A stretch of 33,515 nucleotides of DNA, from assembly GCA_045629485.1 (NCBI GenBank), contig JAZQRF010000160.1:1-33515 (forward strand), given 5' to 3'. Below the pieces are notes generated by a model that saw only the letters and a list, made by a program, of their open reading frames with translations, was not told the origin of the DNA and did no database searches. Position numbers and translations under genes: made by a program. The stretch is from Pseudopedobacter sp045629485 (GTDB lineage: Bacteria; Bacteroidota; Bacteroidia; Sphingobacteriales; Sphingobacteriaceae). Within the stretch, counting starts at the first letter, position 1. Every line of letters starts with the position of its first letter. Shown one piece after another: positions 6,776 through 14,376 of the stretch.

Positions 6776-8899
6776 ATGAGAAGATTACCGCAGTGGCTTA
6801 AGAATAGCAAATTCAAAAAATATGCTCTTATAACTCTATCTGTATTGCTTTTGCTGTTTTTTGTAGGTGCAGGAATTGCATTCTACAAAAGAGACGCCTT
6901 GCTTAATTCGATGGTAGCCAAAGTCATTTCTAAAGCTAAATCAAAGTATAATTTAAATGTAAAAATTGGTTCTTACGAATTTGACGGTCTGAGTGCCGTT
7001 CATTTTACCAATATCTCTGTGGTTCCGGATGATAGAGACTCACTGGCAAAGATCACAAACGTTACAGTAGGAGTTAAGCTTTTACCTTTAATTTTTGGTG
7101 ATGTAAAAATTGCAAAACTTGATTTAAATGATGCACTTATTTCTCTGGTAAAACAAGACAGCCTTAGTAATTTCGATTTTATTTTTAAAAAAGATACCAC
7201 TAACCGAAATAAAAAATCAGAATTAGACCTTGCCGATCTTGCTAATAAGTTAATTCATCAGGCATTAGACAAAATCCCGGATGATATGGTTGTCAAAAAT
7301 TTCACCATCACATTCAAAGAAGATACTACTAACTTTAGTTTGTTTACAGAATCTGCTACGATAACAAATGGAGAAGTACAATCTAAAATCATTATTAATA
7401 AGGATTTTGCAACCTGGCATGTTGCTGGCACTGCCGAACCCGGTGATCAGAAATTAGATTTAAAGCTCTTTGCAGATGAAAAGAAAGTTGAATTTCCTTA
7501 TCTGGAAAAAAGATATGGCCTCAAATTAAATTTTGATACTGTAAGAACGGTAATGGAAAAAGCTGATAAGTCTGGTAACGAATTTAAAATTGAAGGAAAA
7601 ATGTCAGTAAAAAACTTACTGCTAAATCACCCCAAAATTGCTGCCAATGATATTATTGTTCCTGATGGAAATTTGGATGCAAAAGTGATTATCGGAAAAA
7701 GTTATGTTGCTGTAGATAGCGCATCAAAGGTTCAGTTAGGCAATGCTTCTATGCATCCTTTTATAAAATTAACGCTAAAACCTCACAAAATATACGAACT
7801 TAAATTAAGAGCAAAAGAGCAGGATGCGCAGGAAATCTTTAATGCTTTTCCTAAAGGTCTTTTCGAATCTTTGGAAGGCATAAAAGTTAAGGGAAAGTTG
7901 CAATACAGCCTAGATTTTCATCTCGACACCAAGAAACCAGACCGGGTAGTATTTCAATCAGCTTTAACTGCTGATAAGGATTTTAAGATTCTTTCTTTTG
8001 GCAAGACCAATTTCCAAAAAATAAACAATGTTTTCATTTATACCCCATATGAAAAAGGCAAACCAGTAAGGGATATTGTTGTTGGGCCAGGGAATCCAAA
8101 TTATGTGACTATCAATGATATTTCTCCAAATATTAAAAACGCATTATTAACCGCAGAGGACCCTTCTTTTTATTCACACAATGGTTTTGTTGAAGAATCT
8201 ATTAGACAGTCTATTGCAACCAACTTTAAAGCAAAATCTTTTAAAAGAGGCGGTAGTACAATTTCTATGCAATTGGTAAAAAATGTTTATCTCAACAGAC
8301 AAAAGACGATAGCAAGAAAGATAGAAGAGATTTTAATAGTTTGGCTGATAGAAAACCAACATCTCACCTCAAAAAACAGGATGTTTGAGGTTTATCTTAA
8401 CATTATAGAATGGGGGCGCAATGTGTACGGCATTGGCGAGGCTTCTAATTATTATTTTGGTAAGCATCCATCGCAATTAAGCCTGGGTGAGGCCATTTAT
8501 TTAGCCAGCATCGTCCCTAAGCCAAAATCTTCTTTGTACGCGTGGCAATCAGACGGCAGTCTGAAGCCTTATCTTAGGGGCTATTTTAACCTAATCGGCA
8601 GGCTTATGGCCAAAAGAGGCTATACGCAACCCGATTCCAGCGCATACGGTTTTTATGGTGTGCGGTTAAGAGAAAACCTGAGATTACAAATTGCTCCGGC
8701 AGACACCATCCCGGATAGTTTGGCAGAAGATGGCTCCGGTGATTTCTTCGAATTTTTTAAAATCAAAAGAGATTCAGTAACAGAAAAATCAACTGTATTA
8801 ATGAACATGTTTGGAGCTGGCAAGAAAGATTCTATAGAAAAAAGCCCCAGAGAGCTAAGGAGAGAGCGTCGCGAACGGAGAAAAAAGGGGCTGGAATAA
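6776..8899 (+). CDS. AsmA-like protein fused to a GT51 peptidoglycan glycosyltransferase domain
   Basis: Membrane-anchored protein of 707 aa. One N-terminal helix (KYALITLSVLLLLFFVGAGIAFY, about 14-36) is followed by a long beta-rich AsmA-like region (about 45-430). A C-terminal GT51 glycosyltransferase domain (about 440-640) then carries AEDPSFYSHNGF (catalytic E461), GGSTISMQLVKNVYLNR and EVYLNIIEWGRNVYGIGEAS. There is no penicillin-binding transpeptidase domain. The last 90 residues are polar and very basic. GT51 enzymes polymerise glycan strands from lipid II at the outer face of the inner membrane, and the key Glu and the GGSTISMQ motif are retained. The start at 6776 is chosen because the longer frame begins with TTG inside the promoter. 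The next gene begins 72 bases on, same strand, but has no obvious functional link. Confidence 0.85.
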   Translation: MRRLPQWLKNSKFKKYALITLSVLLLLFFVGAGIAFYKRDALLNSMVAKVISKAKSKYNLNVKIGSYEFDGLSAVHFTNISVVPDDRDSLAKITNVTVGVKLLPLIFGDVKIAKLDLNDALISLVKQDSLSNFDFIFKKDTTNRNKKSELDLADLANKLIHQALDKIPDDMVVKNFTITFKEDTTNFSLFTESATITNGEVQSKIIINKDFATWHVAGTAEPGDQKLDLKLFADEKKVEFPYLEKRYGLKLNFDTVRTVMEKADKSGNEFKIEGKMSVKNLLLNHPKIAANDIIVPDGNLDAKVIIGKSYVAVDSASKVQLGNASMHPFIKLTLKPHKIYELKLRAKEQDAQEIFNAFPKGLFESLEGIKVKGKLQYSLDFHLDTKKPDRVVFQSALTADKDFKILSFGKTNFQKINNVFIYTPYEKGKPVRDIVVGPGNPNYVTINDISPNIKNALLTAEDPSFYSHNGFVEESIRQSIATNFKAKSFKRGGSTISMQLVKNVYLNRQKTIARKIEEILIVWLIENQHLTSKNRMFEVYLNIIEWGRNVYGIGEASNYYFGKHPSQLSLGEAIYLASIVPKPKSSLYAWQSDGSLKPYLRGYFNLIGRLMAKRGYTQPDSSAYGFYGVRLRENLRLQIAPADTIPDSLAEDGSGDFFEFFKIKRDSVTEKSTVLMNMFGAGKKDSIEKSPRELRRERRERRKKGLE

Positions 8900-8971
8900 A
8901 GATAATTTCAAAATAAAAAAACCATTCTGTCATTTTTTCATTATTAGAGCTCAGAGACTTTACTTAATAAT

Positions 8972-10753
8972 ATGGAGAAACACGTTTATCAGACAGGATT
9001 AATAGGAAATTGCGCATACTTAGCTCACGTACATAAAAACACAAATATTTCATGGTTATGCTGGCCCCGCTTCGATAGCTCCTTCGTTTTTGGAAGTATG
9101 CTCGACACTACAAAAGGAGGCGAATTTTCGATTTTACCTTCAGGGGATTTTACATCAGAACAGTACTATTTAGAGAATACCAATGTTCTCCGAACCGAAA
9201 TCACTACAGAAACAGGAAAGTACAGGGTAACCGATTTTGCACCCAGATTCAGACAGAACGACAGGTATTATAAGCCCTTAATGCTGATCAGGAAAATTGA
9301 ATTGCTGGAGGGAAATCCTCACATTAAAATAAAATGCGAACCTGTTTACGATTATGGAAAAACTAAGCTGGAGACGGTGAGAGGAAGTAACCATTTAGAG
9401 TATGTAGGGTCTGGAGAAAAGGTAAGGCTAACTACCAATGCTACCATTTCTTATATTTTGGAAGATAAATATTTTGTACTAAAAGAAACGAAATACCTGG
9501 TTCTTACTTTTGGCGCTCCCTTAGAAGATGCAATTGAAACTACAGCAGAGCGATTTTTAAGCCAAACAATAGCCTATTGGCGTATTTGGATAAAGCATTC
9601 TTCTATAGGCGAATTTTACCAGAAGTACGTAATCCGGTCGGCCCTGGTTTTAAAAATACACCAATATGAAGATACGGGTGCCATTATTGCGGCCAGTACT
9701 ACAAGTTTGCCTGAATTCCCCGGGAGTGGTAGGAACTGGGACTACAGATATTGTTGGCTCCGCGACACTTACTATGTGATCAACGCCCTCCATCATATAG
9801 GGCATTTTGAAGAAACAGAAAGATACTTTGAATACATAACCGATATTTCGTTTGAGGAAGGTTTGAGATATCAGCCTCTTTATAGTATATCTCGACAAAA
9901 AAATCTGGTAGAAGAAATAGCTGACCATTTGGAAGGATACCTGGGAAATGGGCCGGTAAGAATTGGAAACCAGGCTTATGAACACATCCAAAATGATATT
10001 TATGGACAAGCTTTGATATCGCTGTTGCCTTTGTATTCCGACCATCGTTTTGTATTCTCAGAAAGAAAAGATTCTGCAGCTTTGGTAGAAGTAGCACTTA
10101 AAAGAATAGAGCATACCATAGACGAGGTTGATGCCGGGATATGGGAATTTAGAAACAGTGCATATATGCATTGCTACAGTAATCTCTTCCAGTGGGCAGG
10201 CTGCAGTGCTGCAGCAAAGATTGCCAGAACTATAAATGACGAAGTGCTCGAAGAAAAAGCAGTTTCTTTAATGAAGCGGGCGGCAGTGCATATAGAAAAC
10301 TGTTACGATCCTGTAAGAAAAGTATATACTCATGCTGTTAATAGCCCTTATTTAGATGCCAGTACATTACAATTAATTATGATGAACTATTTAGACCCCT
10401 CTTCTCAGCGGGCAAAAGATCATCTAATCGCTTTGGAGGCCGAGCTAAAAACACCAAATGGCTTATTTTACAGGTATTTACATACTGATGATTTTGGAAA
10501 ACCGGAGACAACATTCTTGATTTGCGCTTTTTGGTATATAGAAGCTTTAGCTTGCGTTGGGCGTTTGGATGATGCCATCATTCAATTCGAAAAACTAATG
10601 AAATATTCTAACCACTTAAAATTATTTAGTGAAGATGTAGATGAGGTAACAGGCAGTCAGTGGGGGAATTTCCCTCAGGCATATAGTCATGTGGGGCTAA
10701 TGAATGCCGCACATAGAATTTCTACTAAGCTTAACAGGCCTCTGTATTTGTAA
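8972..10753 (+). CDS. Glycoside hydrolase family 15 (glucoamylase or trehalase)
   Basis: GH15 alpha-glucan or trehalose hydrolase, 593 aa. An N-terminal beta-sandwich (about 1-210, starting IGNCAYLAHVHKNTNISWLCWPRFDSSFVFG) precedes the (alpha/alpha)6 catalytic barrel. Visible barrel signatures are GSGRNWDYRYCWLRDTYYVINAL, AGIWEFRNSAYMHCYS (proposed general acid E392 in WEF) and KPETTFLICAFWYIEAL (the Glu that acts as general base in the family), then GNFPQAYSHVGLMNAA. No signal peptide is seen, so it should be cytoplasmic. It converges with the trehalose synthase/phosphatase gene. GH15 genes beside otsAB are common, and some GH15 members are trehalases, so a role in trehalose turnover is plausible. 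Glucoamylase or dextrin activity cannot be excluded. Confidence 0.9.
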   Translation: MEKHVYQTGLIGNCAYLAHVHKNTNISWLCWPRFDSSFVFGSMLDTTKGGEFSILPSGDFTSEQYYLENTNVLRTEITTETGKYRVTDFAPRFRQNDRYYKPLMLIRKIELLEGNPHIKIKCEPVYDYGKTKLETVRGSNHLEYVGSGEKVRLTTNATISYILEDKYFVLKETKYLVLTFGAPLEDAIETTAERFLSQTIAYWRIWIKHSSIGEFYQKYVIRSALVLKIHQYEDTGAIIAASTTSLPEFPGSGRNWDYRYCWLRDTYYVINALHHIGHFEETERYFEYITDISFEEGLRYQPLYSISRQKNLVEEIADHLEGYLGNGPVRIGNQAYEHIQNDIYGQALISLLPLYSDHRFVFSERKDSAALVEVALKRIEHTIDEVDAGIWEFRNSAYMHCYSNLFQWAGCSAAAKIARTINDEVLEEKAVSLMKRAAVHIENCYDPVRKVYTHAVNSPYLDASTLQLIMMNYLDPSSQRAKDHLIALEAELKTPNGLFYRYLHTDDFGKPETTFLICAFWYIEALACVGRLDDAIIQFEKLMKYSNHLKLFSEDVDEVTGSQWGNFPQAYSHVGLMNAAHRISTKLNRPLYL

Positions 10754-10770
10754 ACCTGTTTTAGCAAATC

Positions 10771-10803
10771 ATCCTGCAAATACTTTAGGGTTATTTGCAG
10801 GAT
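10771..10803. terminator. Bidirectional terminator between GH15 and otsAB
   Basis: Perfect 11-base arms ATCCTGCAAAT (10771-10781) and ATTTGCAGGAT (10793-10803) with an 11-base loop lie midway between two convergent stop codons. The U-tract is weak on both strands. Confidence 0.65.
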
Positions 10804-10829
10804 TTAATAGGATAGTTATAATATTATCA

Positions 10830-13004
10830 TCAGATAAAATTCCTCAAAAGTTCCCTGGCTTCTTTCACTCCTTTTACAAAATATTTAGCTTCAGAAATAC
10901 TCCCTCCAACTTTAATAGTAATTGCACTATCAGGCAAACTTATGAATGTGTCCTCGTCAGTATGGTCATCTCCAATAGCCATAATAAAATCGAAATTTTT
11001 ACCAGAGATATAATTTAGGGCAGCTTTTCCTTTATTAATCTCTCCGTTTTTAATTTCCAGCACTTTATTTCCAGGCAATAATTGTAATCCCATTTCACGT
11101 GTTAAATAACGGAGGTTGCTTTCCAACTCATTTGCTCTTAATTCGCCCAATCCTTTTTCTACTTTGCGATAATGCCATGCTAAAGAGTATTTTTTCTCTT
11201 CTATAAAAGAGCCCGGGGTTCTGTCTGAATAAGACTCCAGCATTGGTCTTACTTTGCCTTTCCAGGAGTTTGATAAACCAGGAACTGTTAACCAATCTTG
11301 CCCATATAGTTTTAGCCAGGCGCCGTGTTCGGCAATCATATTTACTTTTGTATGGCCAAACCACTGTTCCAGAGTTTCATATTTCCTGCCACTAATCAGT
11401 ACAACCTCATTCCTTTCATCCTGTAAAAGATTTTGTAGCAGTAAATAGAGCTCATCATCTGGTGATGCTTTATCTATATCACCTTTAAAGCCAACAAGAG
11501 TTCCATCATAATCTAAAAAGAAAACACGTCTATGAGAATTATTCTTGGCACTTATAAAATGCTGGAGTGAGATTTTATTTACTGCCTTTGCCGCCCTAAT
11601 GCTTTCGGAAATTTTCACTCCTTTCAACTGATCCATAAATATTTTTACCCAATGATGGATATCGAATTTATTGACGATTTCTCTTAGAGACAGCATCCTG
11701 GCATTTTGCTCCTCCTCTGACATTTTTAATGCTTGAATAATTGCATCGTACATCTCTACCAAATTGTTCGGATTCACAATTAATGCCTCTGAAAGTTCTT
11801 TGGAAGCGCCAGCCATTTCGCTCAGGATAAGAACGCCAGTATTACTGTTTCTACTGGCGATGTATTCTTTACTCACCAGATTCATCCCATCACGCATAGG
11901 AGTAACCAAGCATATATCTGCCCGGCTATATAAAGCCGATAAGGTCTCTATTGGAAAAGGCCGGTAAAAGTAGTGTATTGGATGCCAGTTAGCCGTTCTA
12001 AAGCGGGCATTTATATTGCCAACCATTTTATCTATCTCATCTTTAAGTTCTTTATATTGAGGAATAGTGTCTCTGGACGGCACCACTATCATGTTTAATT
12101 CTATCTTTTCCAGATATTCAGGATTTAATACGAGTACCTTTTCAAAAGCCTGTAATCGTTGAATAATTCCTTTGCTATAATCTAAGCGATCTATAGACAA
12201 GATCATTTTACCCTGTTTAGAATTAGCATTATACTCCTCCAGCTCTTGTTTCACTTTGTCACTTTTTGCCAGAGTACTAAACTTTACAGCATCGATTCCC
12301 ATTGGAAAAGCGTCTGTAGTAATATTTCTATCCTCCTTTTGGATAATATTAGCTGTGCCATGTACTGGTAAAACACGAGTGGCTGAACTGGTAAAATGGC
12401 GCACATCGTCATAAGTATGAAATCCGATAAGATCTGCTCCAAGCATTCCGTTTAAAAGCTCTGCCCGCCATGGAATTAACCTAAAAAGCTCGAAAGAAGG
12501 AAAAGGAATATGTTGAAAAAAACCAATGGCAATGTCAGGAAGCTCATCTCTTATCAATTGTGGTAATAGTAAAAGCTGATAATCATGAACCCAAATAATA
12601 TCTCCCGGCTCAGCAATTTTTAAAACTGCTTCTTTAAACTTTTCATTTACTTGCTTATAAAAATCCCAATATACTTGCTCGAATTGGGCATATGTACTCA
12701 TGTAATGAAAAATTGGCCATAAGGTTGCATTAGAAAACCCTTCATAATAATTGGCTATTTCTTCTTCATCCAGAAACACCGGACAAAGATTTTCTTTCAT
12801 CAGCATTTGTGTTACGCTTTCTTCCTCTTCAACATTGCTAACTTGAGTGCCGCACCATCCAATCCATATATTATCTCCTTGTTTGTAAATAGACCCTAAA
12901 CCTGTAGCTAATCCTCCCTCGCTTACTTTCAGATTAAACATTCCCTCATCTTCTCTTGAAATTTTCACTGGTAACCTGTTCGATACAATAATTGTCTTGC
13001 TCAT
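10830..13004 (-). CDS. otsAB: Bifunctional trehalose-6-phosphate synthase/phosphatase
   Basis: Makes trehalose from UDP-glucose and glucose-6-phosphate, then removes the phosphate. 724 aa, two enzymes fused. The GT20 synthase domain (about 1-465) has GGLATGLGSIY, WIGWCG, VHDYQLLLLP, FFQHIPFPSFELFR, SIDRLDYSKGI and RDGMNLVSKEYIASR. The HAD phosphatase domain (about 490-724) has FFLDYDGTLVGF with the nucleophile Asp, LISGRKYETLEQWF and GDDHTDEDTF. All signature residues look intact, so both activities are expected. The product is a compatible solute and stress protectant in the cytoplasm. The gene stands alone on this strand, converging with the GH15 gene that may degrade the product. A 386-base gene-poor gap lies upstream and probably holds its promoter, though no exact TAnnTTTG was found there. 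The symbol denotes the fused activities. Confidence 0.96.
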   Translation of the reverse strand: MSKTIIVSNRLPVKISREDEGMFNLKVSEGGLATGLGSIYKQGDNIWIGWCGTQVSNVEEEESVTQMLMKENLCPVFLDEEEIANYYEGFSNATLWPIFHYMSTYAQFEQVYWDFYKQVNEKFKEAVLKIAEPGDIIWVHDYQLLLLPQLIRDELPDIAIGFFQHIPFPSFELFRLIPWRAELLNGMLGADLIGFHTYDDVRHFTSSATRVLPVHGTANIIQKEDRNITTDAFPMGIDAVKFSTLAKSDKVKQELEEYNANSKQGKMILSIDRLDYSKGIIQRLQAFEKVLVLNPEYLEKIELNMIVVPSRDTIPQYKELKDEIDKMVGNINARFRTANWHPIHYFYRPFPIETLSALYSRADICLVTPMRDGMNLVSKEYIASRNSNTGVLILSEMAGASKELSEALIVNPNNLVEMYDAIIQALKMSEEEQNARMLSLREIVNKFDIHHWVKIFMDQLKGVKISESIRAAKAVNKISLQHFISAKNNSHRRVFFLDYDGTLVGFKGDIDKASPDDELYLLLQNLLQDERNEVVLISGRKYETLEQWFGHTKVNMIAEHGAWLKLYGQDWLTVPGLSNSWKGKVRPMLESYSDRTPGSFIEEKKYSLAWHYRKVEKGLGELRANELESNLRYLTREMGLQLLPGNKVLEIKNGEINKGKAALNYISGKNFDFIMAIGDDHTDEDTFISLPDSAITIKVGGSISEAKYFVKGVKEARELLRNFI

Positions 13005-13247
13005 AATATAAAGTTTCTTCTAAAGCTTATTTGAAGCAAAAAACGACCCAATCATTCAATTTTTAAAAATAGACAGATAAGTATTGTCGTCAGTTTATAC
13101 AATACAGGCTATATTATTACATCGAAAAGTGCTTTTTACCAAATCATGTTCAACACTATTATATGTTATATCGAAAGAAATCTTCTTTAATTAAGGAGAT
13201 TTAAAAAAGATTCTTTAAGTTTAAAAGAAGAAAAGTTGAACTTGTGT

Positions 13248-13322
13248 ATGCTAGACTACAACTGCACCTGGAATGAAAGAAGTGAGGGTAAAATTAGAAA
13301 ATTAAAAGAAGAGTTTATTTGA
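13248..13322 (+). CDS. Possible 24-aa small ORF
   Basis: An ATG-initiated 24-codon frame encodes MLDYNCTWNERSEGKIRKLK followed by EEFI and a TGA stop. The stop is 19 bases before a terminator hairpin at 13342-13369. The peptide is charged, with one Cys and one Trp, no signal peptide or membrane segment, and I do not recognise it. The upstream purine-rich stretch is not a convincing ribosome binding site, and no -7 promoter element was found. It could be a chance frame. The nearby terminator serves the minus-strand CsbD-like gene equally well. Confidence 0.2.
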   Translation: MLDYNCTWNERSEGKIRKLKEEFI

Positions 13323-13341
13323 GAAAATATAGTTTAAAAAC

Positions 13342-13369
13342 AAAAAGCTGCCTTAATCGACAGCTTTTT
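13342..13369. terminator. Terminator downstream of the CsbD-like gene
   Basis: AAAAAGCTG (13342-13350) and CAGCTTTTT (13361-13369) form a perfect 9-base stem with a 10-base loop and a U-run on each strand. It sits 22 bases past the stop of the minus-strand gene at 13391 and could also end a plus-strand transcript. Confidence 0.8.
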
Positions 13370-13390
13370 AAATTAATTAATGGCTAGCTA

Positions 13391-13606
13391 TTACAATCTG
13401 TTGGTATCAATGCTCACCAGCCCTTTTCTCAAAGTAAACTCTATATATTCTCTTTTTCTGTGAAGGCGCTGCTCTAAATGGCTAATTAATTGCTCTTCTT
13501 TTCCTGGCTCAAATACCAAATCATCATCTGTAAGATGGTTGTATTTTCTTTTCAGCTTAATTTTTAATCTTTCCCAGTCTTTAATATCAATAGTAACGTT
13601 TGCCAT
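13391..13606 (-). CDS. Small CsbD-like protein
   Basis: 71-aa soluble protein. The stretch WERLKIKLKRKYNHLTDDDLVFEPGKEEQLISHLEQRL has the pattern of the CsbD-like family: Trp plus a Lys-rich helix, then LTDDDL, then a Gly-Lys-Glu turn and a second helix. CsbD-like proteins are stress-associated in several bacteria, but their biochemical role is unknown. The family call rests on pattern recognition only. It has its own promoter element (13623-13630) and terminator, so it is monocistronic. It lies next to the trehalose synthesis gene, another stress gene, which may be coincidence. Confidence 0.7.
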   Translation of the reverse strand: MANVTIDIKDWERLKIKLKRKYNHLTDDDLVFEPGKEEQLISHLEQRLHRKREYIEFTLRKGLVSIDTNRL

Positions 13607-13622
13607 GTCTTTTGATTTGCTA

Positions 13623-13630
13623 CAAAAATA
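13623..13630 (-). promoter_or_regulatory. -7 promoter element of the CsbD-like gene
   Basis: TATTTTTG on the minus strand matches TAnnTTTG exactly, 16 bases before the ATG at 13606. The implied leader is short (about 10 bases), and no -33 element was seen. Confidence 0.4.
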
Positions 13631-13736
13631 GCATAATGAATTAAAATAAGGGAATTTAGGAGCGATAATTTAAGAGCATTATAGTTTGGTGTAGTTTATG
13701 ATAGTGTTTTCCATGAAAACTAATTTAAATATGACT

Positions 13737-14321
13737 ATGAAAAAAATATTGTTATTAGGTGTTGTAATGGTCTTTGCAACAAACTCATTCGCTCAATTCA
13801 ATGTTGGGCTAAAGGCAGGTTTAAATTATTCTACGATTAAAGCAAAAAACAGTGAAATTGACGAATCTGGAATTTTAGGTTACCATGCAGGAGTTTGGGC
13901 CAGAGTTGGAGGTGCATTTTATTTGCAACCCGAGCTTTATATCGGATCTAAGGGTGCCGATTTAGAGTTCCGTACTGCCAATACAACGGTTACGCAAAGC
14001 GGAAAAGTAAAATTTACCACATTGGACGTTCCTTTATTGTTAGGAAGAAAAATTGGATTTGATAACCTGAATTTAAGATTAATGGCTGGTCCTTCCTTTC
14101 AATTTAATTTAGACAAAAATGAAAACGTTTTTGATCAGGCAACGAATCCAGATTTTTATAAGTATGAGGATTTTGTAACCAATTTACAATTGGGGGCTGG
14201 GGTTGATGTAGGTAATATTGCCGTTGATTTACGATATGAAACCAGTTTACAGGATATCAATAAAAATAAAGGGCAACGCCAAAACCTAATTCATTTGGGT
14301 GTAGGATTTAAAATTCTCTAA
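13737..14321 (+). CDS. Outer-membrane beta-barrel protein (PorT-like/OMP_b-brl family)
   Basis: Small outer-membrane protein, 194 aa from the chosen start. The signal peptide MKKILLLGVVMVFATNSFAQ ends at the usual Ala-Gln boundary, and the mature part begins FNVGLKAGLNYSTI, typical of small Bacteroidota barrels. Alternating strands follow (YHAGVWARVGGAFYLQPELYIGSKGADLEF, LDVPLLLGRKIGF, LNLRLMAGPSFQF, LQLGAGVDVGNIAVDLRYE), ending with LIHLGVGFKIL, a C-terminal barrel strand. This suggests about eight strands. The frame is open 39 bases further upstream (ATGs at 13698, 13713 and 13731), but the signal peptide fits best from 13737. The specific role is unknown. Monocistronic, with a strong terminator at 14323-14364. 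Confidence 0.85.
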   Translation: MKKILLLGVVMVFATNSFAQFNVGLKAGLNYSTIKAKNSEIDESGILGYHAGVWARVGGAFYLQPELYIGSKGADLEFRTANTTVTQSGKVKFTTLDVPLLLGRKIGFDNLNLRLMAGPSFQFNLDKNENVFDQATNPDFYKYEDFVTNLQLGAGVDVGNIAVDLRYETSLQDINKNKGQRQNLIHLGVGFKIL

Positions 14322-14322
14322 A

Positions 14323-14364
14323 ATAAAAACAGGGATTCAAATCAATTTGAATCCCTGTTTTTAT
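14323..14364. terminator. Strong bidirectional terminator between the barrel protein and E2 genes
   Basis: Perfect 20-base complementary arms (14323-14342 and 14345-14364), effectively a long hairpin with an A-run on one side and a T-run on the other. It begins two bases after the plus-strand stop and lies 12 bases from the minus-strand stop of the convergent E2 gene. Confidence 0.93.
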
Positions 14365-14376
14365 GATATATAACGA

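Larger units (their letters stand above)
13005..13390. other. 386-base intergenic region between otsAB and the CsbD-like gene
   Basis: This is the longest stretch without a clear gene. It holds the otsAB upstream region, a near-palindrome around CTTTAATTAAGG (13190s), a 24-codon ORF on the plus strand (13248-13322) and a terminator (13342-13369). The rest is AT-rich with no recognisable RNA gene. I saw no exact Bacteroidota -7 element facing otsAB. Confidence 0.6.

Noticed and set aside
9650..10097. Two long overlapping minus-strand frames (131 and 105 codons) inside the GH15 gene
   Set aside because: They are antisense to conserved GH15 catalytic motifs and show no recognisable domain. They are shadows of the real gene.
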